DNA of 64,000 nt from Denticeps clupeoides. Lineage: Eukaryota > Chordata > Actinopteri > Clupeiformes > Denticipitidae. Location: contig NC_041709.1 in NCBI RefSeq assembly GCF_900700375.1, positions 564,501 through 628,500 on the forward strand. The letters are read 5' to 3'. Made by a program: the position numbers and the translations under genes. The notes under the pieces were generated by a model. It was not told the DNA's origin. It saw nothing but the letters and a program-made list of their open reading frames with translations, and did not search any database. Below are positions 51,392 through 62,854 of the stretch, in pieces. The number at the start of each line of letters is the position of its first letter. The stretch's first letter is position 1.

Positions 51392-51409
51392 AATAAATAT
51401 CATTTTATT
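51392..51409. terminator. Overlapping convergent poly(A) signals, cimip2b and rusc2
   Basis: AATAAA at 51392-51397 (plus strand, for cimip2b) and AATAAA on the minus strand at 51404-51409 (TTTATT here, for rusc2) are separated by six bases. They lie 230 bp past the cimip2b stop and 414 bp past the rusc2 stop. Confidence 0.7.
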
Positions 51410-51822
51410 GAACCACTTGTAGCCTTTTCAACACTTTAAGTGAAGGAAACGTCTCACAAACTGCTGTCAATTCATCACGTGGGTGATTGCACAAGACCAT
51501 TTCATGAAACGCAGCACGTTTGCACATAATATTGCACATACTGTTATTACTGTAAAGCATGCCGGCCAGTGGCTCTCTCTTGACATGCTAGGGACTGACC
51601 ATCACAGATGGAAATTCAGAATGTTTAGGCTGCATCCAGTTTCACTGCTGACCTGAGAGAAAACACGAACAATGTGTAGAAATAGCATTTCAACCGTTTC
51701 TTTCCAATATTAAAATGACCAGTCGCAGAGCGAGATGTAAAGCATGATAATACCATCTGTGTTTTTCAGCAAAGGAGTGTTTGTGCTTGTCAGAGAAATA
51801 GGCAGAAGCTCCGTGTCTTGGA

Positions 51823-54800
51823 TTATTGTTCTGTGGTCAGAGTAGGGTTCCCTTGGGACTGAGGTTCTGGCTGCCTGCTTGACCAGTCGCTCTTGGCTAA
51901 CAGATCCAGCCTGGACCCCTCCAAACTCAGCCATTGTGAGGGAAGTCTGAAAAAGGGAAAAGCATGAATTATCGGGAGGGATAAAAGGGGGTAAATATGT
52001 AATGTGGGTGGACTGTCCCTGTAACTACTGGTTGTAAGTCACTCTGGATAAGGGCGTAAATGTATATGTTCTGGCGTTAAATTACGCTGTGACGGGTGAA
52101 TTCCATGTTGTCACGAGGAGGAAGGACTTTATAGAACTTGATCTGAAGCTGAAGGAGCGTGCAAGTCTCTGCCCACTCACTGATTGCCCCGAAGGGACAG
52201 ATTTTTATTTCCTGCTTTGCACTTGTCACTGTTATCATTAGTGCTCATGCATGGTGAGAATGTGCATGCAGTCCCGCCCGGTGCTCAGATTAGAGCCTTA
52301 CCACACATTCCACAGTGCTTCCGTAGTGGCGACAGTCACTCTACTCCCAAATTGACTACTTGTTTGTACCTATACAGCAGACACTCACCTCTTTGATGTC
52401 TTGGTTTCTTTGCGCTGAGGTCCTCCTCCAGCCCCAAACAGCCTGGCCCAGCGCAGCCCCTGTGGAGAATGGCCCTCCATGGCACCAATCCCAATCTGCT
52501 GCTTCCTACTTTCAGACTGTTTCATGGTGCTTTCCTCATTCCACTGATTGTCTTGATTGCTCTCAGAAGTCATCATCACCCCCTCTATGACAGATGGCTG
52601 CCTCAGCCACCATCCAGCAGCAGAGTCTGACTCGCTGCTGCCTCCCAGTGGCCAGCTGAACAACGTGCACTGGCCTGTCACGTTTACGGAGACTGTCTTT
52701 TGGATGCGGTCCTGAGAATCCAGACACGCCATCTGTGACCGGGGCGCCATCTCTCGGTCCTGCACTGGTATTCTTTCAGAGTTGATTCCACGTCCCTTCA
52801 ACTTATTGGACGGGATTTCTGTCATTTGGCGGAAAGAGCAAGCTGATTGGGCAAGCTGTCCAGGATGAGAAGAAGGCGTCTGATGGGGTTTGTTCTCAAT
52901 CAGGCGAGACTCAGAGAGCAGGTGTAGGTCAAAAGGCAGAGCAGAGAGTGGCTGCAGGAGCAAGACGAGCTCCTGATAATGTGTCCAACATGGTCCCTGC
53001 CACTGTGAGAGGAAACCCCAGTGGCGGTAGAACATCTGGATAACGTCTAGAGACAAAAGATGAGGTGACTTCCTGGGTACCCTCATAAAACATATAAGTA
53101 GTACCGACATTTACCTCGACAGCTATGCAGGTGACTGAACCAGAACCCCAAGGCCTGTGAACTGGCAAACAAAATACAAAAACACAAAGCTTGAGAAAAT
53201 AAAATCACACAGAGAGTTACAGGAAAGCAAGCAGGCTTACTTGAGCAGACCCAGTATAAAGGCATTAAATCTCAGGCTGTTCTTGTTGAGCTGCGAGCAT
53301 TTCTTCACTATGGAGACCAGGCTGTGGAGCCCCTGGGTGGATGGGCCTGCAGTAAACAAGACGAAGCGTCCATCATAATACAAACTTGTCACCTGTGTTT
53401 ACAGCAGTCTATACGGACCTGGGCGTGTAGAGGCTAGAACCACGTCCCAGGGATGATTGCGTCGCTGCCCCACAATCAGGTCCAGTTTATACGGTTTAAG
53501 CTCATCCCACAGTATACTGCTGATGGCTGGACATAGATGTTTAAGGACCAGGTGACTAAGAGCAGGATTCAGTGAGCTGTTCCCTACTCTGATCTGTTCT
53601 CAGAAGATAAACAATTACCCCAGATTAGTGTATAATGAACATTATTAATGAATAATGTAATGTATTAAAGTATAAACTAATATAGTTTTCTTTTTTGATC
53701 TACCTTCTCATCTGGGTTTTGAGAGCTGTTCTCAAAATGTTCTGTGATCCTGTCCACTGCTGAGCTCACAGCTTTCAGAAACGCTAGAGAAAGGCAAGAG
53801 GGTTGAATATCATTGTCCATAATTTCCACGTTTTAATCTACGTTGAAAATATCTGGCAAGGTTACACAGGCCCAATGCAGAACATACAGTACGTAGAGAA
53901 AGAAGGACATGAAATTAGACTCTGTGGTAATGATGAGAAAGCAAACTGGGATCATCTCAAATGCACACGCAAACACACATATGCAAGTGGATTAGCCAAT
54001 CATAGGCAGAGGAGGGGGAAGTAGGTCACAAATCAAAGGAAGCCCCTTCGGGGAAGTGAAGGCACTGCTGCAGAGTGGGCTGTCTCTCATTATCCCTGCA
54101 CAGGGAGACAAGCAACACACCAGAGGGATGAACTGTCTCCAAAATCCAACCCAGCACTCTGCCTTCTGTCACAAAACTAAGTGCCAGAATAAAAATGTAT
54201 CTTCTACCATTTCGGGAAATGTTGAGCACTACTATTTTGTGCCATTTGTACTCTGCTTCTTTTGGCTGGTACCTTTTTTCTGCAGCAGATCAATAGAGAG
54301 TGGCTCAGTAGAGGCGTCTGGAGATAAGATGAACTTCTCAGGTGGCCTGTCTGTCACGCAGGCAGACACACTCTGCTGCATCTGCTGAAGTTTCCACAGG
54401 AAGCCTGAACAGAACCATGCAAACAACATGCATCTGTCATACTGTCACCACTGCAAAGTGGTCTGCCAAATACTTACGGCGTGGCAGCAGCTCTTTTGAG
54501 GCGTGGGAGTTTGGAGAGAGGTCACAGCCTTGACCGCTGTGTCCCCAAGAAGACGGAGGCCGGGGAGAAGTAATGGAGGTGGGGCAGGGTGGAGAGTTAA
54601 GCGAGGTCACAGAGGTTAGGGCAGGACCAAAGCTGGAGGCTTTGAGCATGAGAGCGGGACCCGTGGACTCTTTCTCAAATGTCAATGGACCAATGGGTTG
54701 AAACAGGGGAACTCCCATGGGTGTGGGGCTCTGGTTTTGGTTTGATCCTATGACTGTCTGCTTTTGGTTTAAGTTGGTTAACTGAATCCCATGTTGGCTA

Positions 54801-57019
54801 CTTGTTTGACCGTAATGTTGTCTAGAGGGGTCGTCTGAGATGGTGTGAGGGCTAGTAACATGAGTCCAGTTGCTGCGAAGGTGCTTTGGGACAGGGCTGG
54901 GGGTACAAGTGGAGCAAGTGTCTGAACTGGACGTTCCCAATGGCGATGGACGAACAAGGGCGGGAATCGCTTTGCTTTTGCCTTTGCCCTTGCTCGATTT
55001 GCAGAGGTACTGGCTCAGCAGAGAGCCCAGGGGGCGCTGTTTTCCCGCAGGGGGCTGTAGGATAAAAGGCTGAATTGGCAGAGATGTGGGTCTCTGCTCC
55101 TTGCTGTAGCGAACCACGGTGGGATCTGAGGAGCACGCCTCTGGGCGATACACAAGTCATTAAACAGCAGGTGTTAATTAAACAGTAAAAGCCATTTACA
55201 TTTAAAGCATTTATTAGACACACATTATCCAGAGATAAATTTGATATAATAGCTTTTATATTTTTCAGCACACTCACCAGCAGTTTTTGAGCCGGTTGCG
55301 ATGCAGTCCTCATGCGGATGATAGGATACTTTCCGATTGTCCCAACTAGTGGAAATGGCTTCAGCATCTTTACAAACTTCTGCTTTATTGGGGGAGAATG
55401 CTCTCAGTAGCTGTGTTGAATGAATTTCAGAGGAATGGTCTTCAGAGCTGGTCTTAAGGGAAGACATACTTCCATTTTCCTTCTTGCAAAGAGCAACCTC
55501 TGCATAGCTAGCAACATGGGGTTGGTTTGGAGGTGAGAACATGCCCGCACCAGTCTGCAGGTGACAGGGACAGCTTGGCAGACGAGGCAGAGCTTCAGAC
55601 TTTGGTGAGAGAGTGAAATTGGTGATCGCCTCACAGCTACGTGACAGAGGGTCTTTTCTGCACAGTATCTTCTCAGGGGGTCCTCCAGGGTTTCTACTGG
55701 TCATCTCGTCAGCTTGTTCATCTTCCTTCTGGTGGAAGACATGGTCAAATTGTTTCTTAAATTTGTCAGATAGCTGTAATTAGTTTTACGGTCAACTATG
55801 TATCAACTAAAAAGTTGTGCTACTGATCTTTAAGTGACGTTATTGACAGGTTAATGCCTACCTTTTGCACCATAACATCAGGCTTGGTCTCCTCCCCTTC
55901 AACTTGCCTAAAAAGGAAGTACTCAAAGTGTGGCAATGGGCTGTTCTGGCTGTGGCCTTCAGAACAGCTGGTTACTGAGGACCAGGATGGGCTGGGTGAT
56001 GACTGTGTGGACAGATCGCAGGGCACCAGCTTGTAGTAATTCTGGGTGGTAGCTGTTAGTCGAGTTTGAGTCTGGAGGCAAGAAGCCAAGTCAGATTCTT
56101 CCATAGATGACAGACCTCGTTCCATTCGGTAGATGTTGCAGTTTGGGTCCAGAGCCTGGGGGGACCAATAAAAGCCTGGGTTGGAGCCCTCTTGAGAGAG
56201 AGACTGTCCATCATGGAATTCACCATCAGGCTTATCGAAAGCATGCGACACAGCTGGAACAGCATTATTGGCTTTGTTGAAGATTGTGCTGAAGTTGACC
56301 AGCACTCCATCTGAGCTGTTGCAAGAAGAGTCACTTGCATTGTCTACATGGCCTTCCGTTAATGATCCTGGATGATGTCCAGAGCGCCGAAAGGCTTCCT
56401 GACTCAACGTTTGCTTATGGTTATTGAAAAGATGATTTTCTGGACCACACCAATCTTGTTCTTCAACCACTGGTGTTCTTCTAGAATTCCAGTGCCGGTG
56501 CTCTAACCCTTCCAGACAGAGCCCATCCAAAACTTTAGACATCACAATATTTTGACTAGGCAGCAATTTGGTTCTATTTTCAGGGATGTCTTTAATAACG
56601 CCACGGGAATCTCCGTGAAGCTGAAAAGAAAAGTCCTCTTGATATCTGTGCAAGTTGTCTCCCTCGAAGTCATCATCCTCGTCCTCATCCTGGTTACTAT
56701 CTGCAAGGAAAGGATTTTGCCACCGTGGTGTTCCCCGTTCTCTTATCTGCTTCCCTTTTTTAACCTTGAGGTTTAATACATAATTTTCCGGTGTTGCTTT
56801 AGAAGACTTTTCTCCACCCTCTTCTCTAGAATTTGCACATTGTAAAAGGCTGCTGGACTTCACATCATCTCTATTCAGACCACCCTGGGAGGGTTCTGGG
56901 GCAGAACGGGTGTAGGTCAGGCTTAAAGAGCAGGGATGGCTGGGATGTTTCCACCCATGAAGCAAAGGTCCTTGGTGCATGATCAGGGTTTCTCCTGAGA
57001 GATTGTGGGAACTGTCCAT
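51823..57019 (-). CDS. rusc2: RUSC2, RUN-domain protein lacking the SH3 end
   Basis: RUSC2 (iporin) is a Rab1-binding cytosolic adaptor in membrane traffic. Exons in transcript order: 55862-57019, 55278-55728, 54478-55140, 54273-54404, 53704-53783, 53419-53593, 53241-53346, 53115-53161, 52389-53046, 51823-51946. They give 1197 residues in one frame. The start MDSSHNLSGETLIMHQGPL matches human MDSPPKLTGETLIVHHIPL. Later matches: SDSSCNSSDGVLVNFST, TATTQNYYKLVPCDLSTQSS, VVRYSKEQRPTSLPIQPF and EPLSIDLLQKKG. The RUN domain runs from about residue 800 to 980 (LSHLVLKHLCPA, LRFNAFILGLLN, FWFSHLHS, LLLLQPLSALPFDLHLL). After RLPSQWLSLEGSRLDLLAK, which matches the human segment before the SH3 domain, the frame soon stops. 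No SH3 exon is visible before the poly(A) signal. Human RUSC2 is about 1516 residues and ends in SH3. Confidence 0.92.
52012..52068 (+). mobile_element. SINE family B, 3' fragment
   Basis: Only the body end is left: GGACTGTCCCTGTAACTACT, then CACTCTGGATAAGGGCGTAA. It lies in the last intron of rusc2. Confidence 0.8.
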
Positions 57020-57049
57020 CTCACCTGTCCACCAGTTAGAGGTGAGCAA

Positions 57050-59340
57050 GTTTAAAGCCTGGGCCTTAATTCAAATGGGTGACACCAGGATCGTGATGAA
57101 AAGGCCATGGAAATTTGAATGTAATTTCAGTATTGGGGTTTGGGATATTAGTTTCCAGAAGCATCTACAAAAATCAAGAAAACCAGATATGTTAAGCTTT
57201 CTAATGCCCTGTCCACATGGGAACATTCTTCTCTAAAACGGGACAATTTCTATCCAATTCATACGGAGAAAGGATGCATAAAAATACTGAGCCCTCAGCG
57301 TCGTCCATGACAGTGTTTCACTGAGCTATAACGATAAATTCAAACACATTCAGTATGAAGAATGAATGAAATGATCTCCACACTACACACTTACTAAACG
57401 AGGACACAGAGAATGAGAAACCATCTGTCCCCGCCTGCCGCGTACAGTTGTCCTTTAACATCCTTACTGAGGACTACACTGAGCATGCACACTGATTTAT
57501 TCCACGAGACTGGACTCCAGGACATGGCACACTTATCTGGGCGCTCGGCATATGCACACAAATGAGGTTTGGTCATAGTGATGGGAGTTCTGGCATCTGA
57601 GAGATGTGTAAATAATCTATACAACAATACACCTTATTGTATAGTTCATTCTTTACAATAAAAGGAGTAAAAACCCAAGTAGTCCCTGTCTCTCTTAAGT
57701 CTTTTATTGTGAAATGTCATCACTGTTGATGAAGATGGATTCGATTTGGTGGAACTGTTGACAGCCAATCACATCTGTCCAAAGGGATATAATCTGTAAA
57801 CGATAACATCTGGTATAGAGAGAGGGACCCAATCTGCTGAACCCACACAACCCCATCCACCCCAGACCCCCACCGCTTCTCAGACAACAACAACAACAAC
57901 TGAGAATTAATGCCCCAGATATTTCAACAGACTCGTCACTGAACAGCATATTCTAGAAAACCATTAGTCACCATTTTAATAGAATATTGTGATGCTGGGC
58001 ATCAGTGGAAAATTATTCCCAGGTTCTGTTTAGTATTCCGAACCAGAAGAATGACTACATTTCAGAAATGAGAACTGCTTTACATCTTCACTTTGGTGGG
58101 ATTCAGGAAAAGATCTTTGTCCTGAATATTCAGACTGTGAACCAGAGCCTGATTGAATCGTTTAATATCTACAGTTCATAGTAAGATCCAGTAATCATAC
58201 ACAGAACTGCACTGGGTCGTTTTTAAGATCCCGAGTATATGGCATGCATCTGTATAGATGCCAGGAGGATCATGTCAATATGGGGGGACACACCCCCATA
58301 TCCACACTAAAGGAAAATTCCATCAAACGCACCGCGACGTAAATCGTTTCTTTCGCTAGTTATTTTTATTAAAACGAGCAAAGGAGAAATAACTTCATGC
58401 ACATGACCGGACACGGTGCCGAACGTTCCAACGAATAATTTAAAAAAAGGACCAGAATACAGAATGTAGGTCAGGGGCTGACTGTCCTTAAAAAAAGCCG
58501 CGACACGATTCCCTCATGCCCCCATAATAAAGCCTTATTATAAGCAGCCCCCAGCCCGCGTGTCGGTAAGTGTTGTGGGGTGTGGGAGGAAGCCCGACCT
58601 ACCCCGTCCTTCGTGCCAGCCGTCCTGGAGGGACGTGGGTCGTGTCGGCGCAGCGGAGCGGTGGTGGGAGGTTTTCCCGGGATGACCGGGCGTCGGTGCG
58701 TCACTGCGCACAACTTGCGCGTCTCCTTTAGGGGTCATTACAACCCCGACAACAAACTCGTCCCTCGTCCGACGTGAAAACATCGATTATTCCCTCTGGG
58801 TTTCATAAACCTCGGTTTTTATTATTTCAGCAATCAAGAAACGGTCAGTTATTAGGATTTTTGCCATAATACATAACATAAGAAAGTACAAGTGAATAAA
58901 AGCAGCATTGCCATACATACATGCCAATGTAGAAAGAAAAGGATTTATATTACACATGCAAATCTAGTCAAGACAGCAAAAAAATGTTTGTCTTTTATGT
59001 TGTAGAACATTCATCTCGTTCACGTTTCCACCAACTCATCAAGATCAGTTCAAATCTGAGTGTTGAACAGTGCTCTTCAGTGGGGGTGCTCTTCACTTCC
59101 TATTGGTCAGTCGCACAGCTGAAAAGCCTCATGAACCACACTCACCTATAAACCAGAAGACCCAGGTTCAAACCCCACTTACTACCATTGTGTCCCTGAG
59201 CAAGACACTTAACCCTGAGTGTCTCCAGGGGGGGACTGTCCCTGTAACTACTGATTGTAAGTTGCTCTGTATAAGGGCGTCTGATAAATGCCATAATTGT
59301 AAATGAATAAAATAGTAAGGAGACATAAATTGTCATCGTT
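57050..59340. other. Upstream region of rusc2 and 3' flank of atp8b5
   Basis: No coding exon is seen. A CpG-rich stretch at about 58490-58790 is the best candidate for the minus-strand rusc2 promoter and first exon. A (CAA)n tract lies at about 57885-57900. A family-B SINE lies at 59138-59305. A minus-strand AATAAA (TTTATT at 59348-59353) just past the right end of this stretch is the likely poly(A) signal of the P4-ATPase gene. Confidence 0.5.
59138..59305 (+). mobile_element. tRNA-derived SINE, family B
   Basis: The copy starts within the head (CACTCACCTATAAACCAGAA) and runs through GGTTCAAACCCC, GGACTGTCCCTGTAACTACT and TATAAGGGCGTCTGATAAAT to GTAAATGAATA. Confidence 0.85.
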
Positions 59341-59600
59341 GTATTTGTTTATTGAAGAATATTAATTCCCTGTAATGTTTTAGAAAAAAAGAATGAGGTT
59401 TAATTCAACATCCACAGTCTCAGTGTTCAGAGGAAAAGAATATTCCCATTTTAGGAGCTCTTTTTTTTAATCCATAGCACAGGGACGTACTGTGGGTGGG
59501 AGTCTGTCGTGACCCCTTCAAACGTCCCCGATGGCAGCAGTCACGGTAGCATCACCAGCTCACACTGCTGCTCTACAGGTGAGGGGGTGCGAGGGCGGGT

Positions 59601-62600
59601 TTATAGCTGCTGGTTCTCTGGAATGGTCCGGTACATCTGTGGTGAGGACTCAGCCACAGGGGAACCAGCAGCAGAGGAGCGCATGAACAGGGCGGGCCGA
59701 GTCTTGATTGGCCGACGCAGGAAACCTCCAGAAGTGACCAGGTCGCCGTATCCACGCGCGTGGGAGAACGCATAACCTGAGCGGCGTGTGCTGATTCGCC
59801 GAGGCCGGATGCGACGAGGGGGAGGAGGGGGAGGGGCTTTAGCCTGTCTCACTTTGTGCCGCACCTGGACAGAGACGAAGGGGCATAGAGGGAGGGAGTG
59901 AAACTGATCAGAAGATGTCCAGGGGGTCTGAGACATTCTGAGAGTGACATTCTGTGACTAAGTTCAGGTTTCTGATTCAGGCAGCCCGGGCCGACCAGAC
60001 CTCTGCTATGGGGTCTGTCTCTAATGCCCAGTTTCCTGCTTTGTTATGAACCTACTGCAGTTTTTATTGCAATGTGTGTGTGTGTGTGTGTGTGTTTGCA
60101 CCTTATCATTGATATTAGGCTTCAGCTGTAGCCGTAGGAAGCGATAGGCCAACACAGGCAGGACACACAGAATGGATGTGAGAAAGACGGTCAGCCACAC
60201 GTTGGGCTGATTCAGGGAGTTTCTGGCCACACCTGAAACCCAAACAGACCGATCACATCAAGCAGTGCGTCACAATGCGTCCACTGGGGGTGGACAAAGA
60301 GGGAGGGGACTTACCTATGAATGGGAACGAGGAGGGGAAGATGAGGTACATGCCGTTGCTGTACATAGTGAAGGAGACGGCGAAATACACGGACATGCTG
60401 CCCCACAAGAAGAACTGATTCACCGCTGTCCAATAAAACGTGTCCAGACCCAGCTTAACAAAGGCACAGAAGCCATCAATAAGCAAGCGCTTCTATAACG
60501 GTCACAATCATTGCTGAGGGATGGACGCGTATGGTTTTTACTAATATTGGTGCTAGATGCTAACTACCGTAAAGTCAAAGATTTACATAAGTAGCTTAAT
60601 AGCTAAAACCCAAAAATATCCATCATGCTGATTGTACATGTGAGAATGAGGAAGAAGCATCCATGAGAGCTGTCAGTCAAATTTAAACCATGCTGACAGA
60701 AGCAATCAAGCACCAACTACAAAAAAATGTAGTTAGTTTATCTTCTTCAAGAAACAGATAACTACAGCGTGGTTATTTCTTGTTTAATCTATTTATGTAA
60801 AAATTACTTTATACTAACATACTAACCACACAGTTCAGCACTGTGCTTGGCACCAGTATGAAGATATCTATTGTCATTTCAAATTGTATATGTACAATAT
60901 AAATATTCTAAAAAATTATATTATAAAATATTATAAAAAAATGGTGATGTTGTTGGCAGAATGGCAGTCGTCAGGAACTGGCTCCAGACGGGGCACTATG
61001 GCTCTGCAATTCTCTGTGTTTGTTCCCAATCGTCCTGATCGTGTGCAGCTTTTCGGTATAAATGTTTGCCATTTGTGCTTTGTCCTTATCGGGTCCTTAA
61101 CATGTCTGTCATGTGTTGCTGCGTGAAGCCACGTGCCGTTTGTGATAAGCCGTGCGAGTTTTGTGGGGTTAAGGACATACTTGCATGTTGACGGCTACAA
61201 GCAGACACGTCTGGGCCAGCAGGGCAAAGGACTGGTAATCGGCAATGTCCTTGCCGTCATCGCGCACCGTGTCGTGTATGGCTGCGTAGGGGATGAAGAA
61301 AAGCACCAGGGAGCTGTAGCAGCTGTGCATCAGGCAGCCCACAAACGCCCGTGCACTGAAGTACATGTTCAGCTGGCCAGGACCGTATAACTGGGGGTAC
61401 TGGAAGCTCCACCGGTCATTCACGTCCTGTAGAGGCAAGTTCAAAAGCCACTTACTACCATCCCTAAACATGACACTTAAACCTGAGCTGCTCCAGGGGG
61501 ACTGTCCCTGTAACCACTGAGTTGCCCTGGATAAAAGTGTCTTTTAAATGTCACCTAGACAAACGTAAATTTACCTGATCAAAGAGACTAAGGCCGAGGA
61601 CAGGTAGCGCCGTGTACACCAAGTTGTACAGGGTAATGAACCATTCATCATATACTGTCTATGAGGAGAGTAAAGAACAACAACAAAATGTTTTGAATTG
61701 GACATTGGACAAATATGGCCACAGTGAACCATATTTCCATCTTGTCTGGCCAACTTTTACTTTCTCTTACCTGTGCAGAAAAGCCACAGAAGAATCCGTA
61801 CCAGAAGTGTACAAAGGTGAAAGTGAAGTTCTTGTAGAAGAAGTAGCACAGGAACTTGCACATGCGCAAGTAAGACCACCGTCCATGTACCAGAAGGAGG
61901 CGCTGCAGGTAGCGGAACTGAGCAAAGGAATAGTCACTGGAGAGCACCGCCTGCATGCCCTCCTGCCCGCTGATGCCAACACCAATGTGGGCCACTGGAG
62001 GAAGATGAGGCAAAGAAAAAGTTGAGGACCTATAAAGTTTCTGTCCCGTGTTTCTTCTTGCTGTTATAAAACACACCCTTGATCATGCTGACATCATTGG
62101 CTCCATCCCCAATGGCCAGGGTGACAGCTTTCTTGTGCTGCTTCACCAGTTCCACCACCTGGGCCTTCTGCAAGGGTGTCACCCGACAGCAGATCACTGC
62201 CTGGCACATACAAGCCGTCCTCAGGAGCTCCAGCCTCAGGTCTTCTTGAAGAGCAAAGGCCTGAGGAGAAATTGATGGTGAACTGGTTAAAGTGGTCATA
62301 AAGGGTCAAGCCCAACCTGTAATCAGCTAGAATGAGTTATTAAGAATTGAAAAAGTTTTATATCAGACTTTACATCGAAAATTAAATTGTATTATCTTGC
62401 TTACAAGACTATGTCCATTGATGACAAGACCATACTCCCCATCCACCTTCTCATCCTCCACCACCAGAGACTTTTTAGCCAAGATTCCACTCTTGAGGAA
62501 AGGTGGATCATCTGAAGATCCTGGGCACATTTTCCTTCTTGCATTCCTGCCAGTGATTGACAAATAAATTGAGGGTTGTGAGGCAAAATATAGTTTCCAG

Positions 62601-62798
62601 AAGGTCTGTTCACATTTTTACACCATGGAGGTCCATGTAGATATTGACTGTCTGCATGTTCAGGATAACATCACACAGCAGTTACGACATACAGCAGTTC
62701 CTCCTTTACTTCTTCTGCTGTGTTCGCTGCCACAGTGAAGACCTCTTTCATCTCCTCCCTCAGCATGTTGCAGGAGTAGCCGATATTCTCAGCCGTCT
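59601..62798 (-). CDS. atp8b5: ATP8B-class P4-ATPase flippase, C-terminal nine exons
   Basis: P4-ATPases flip phospholipids to the cytosolic leaflet, with a CDC50 partner. The gene enters from the right edge. Exons seen, in transcript order: 62693-62798, 62405-62546, 62077-62260, 61771-61994, 61575-61658, 61181-61426, 60315-60453, 60102-60232, 59601-59864. They give the last 505 residues in one frame. Present: [27 protein letters not shown], the P-domain hinge motif [55 protein letters not shown], and the membrane helices through FPFIG and [20 protein letters not shown]. The C-terminal tail has the subfamily motif [11 protein letters not shown]. The DKTG phosphorylation site lies off-window. 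Subfamily B is clear; atp8b5 is chosen because it adjoins rusc2 as ATP8B5P does in human. Confidence 0.85.
61436..61568 (+). mobile_element. SINE family B, head lost, diverged
   Basis: The fragment starts near the B box (AAGTTCAAAAGCCACTTACT), runs through TCCAGGGGGACTGTCCCTGT and ends CTAGACAAACGTAAAT. It lies between two P4-ATPase exons. Confidence 0.7.
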
Positions 62799-62854
62799 CT
62801 GTAATGCAAAACACTCAAAATTGAATGAAGGCATTCTTTGAAAAAGAGTGATGA

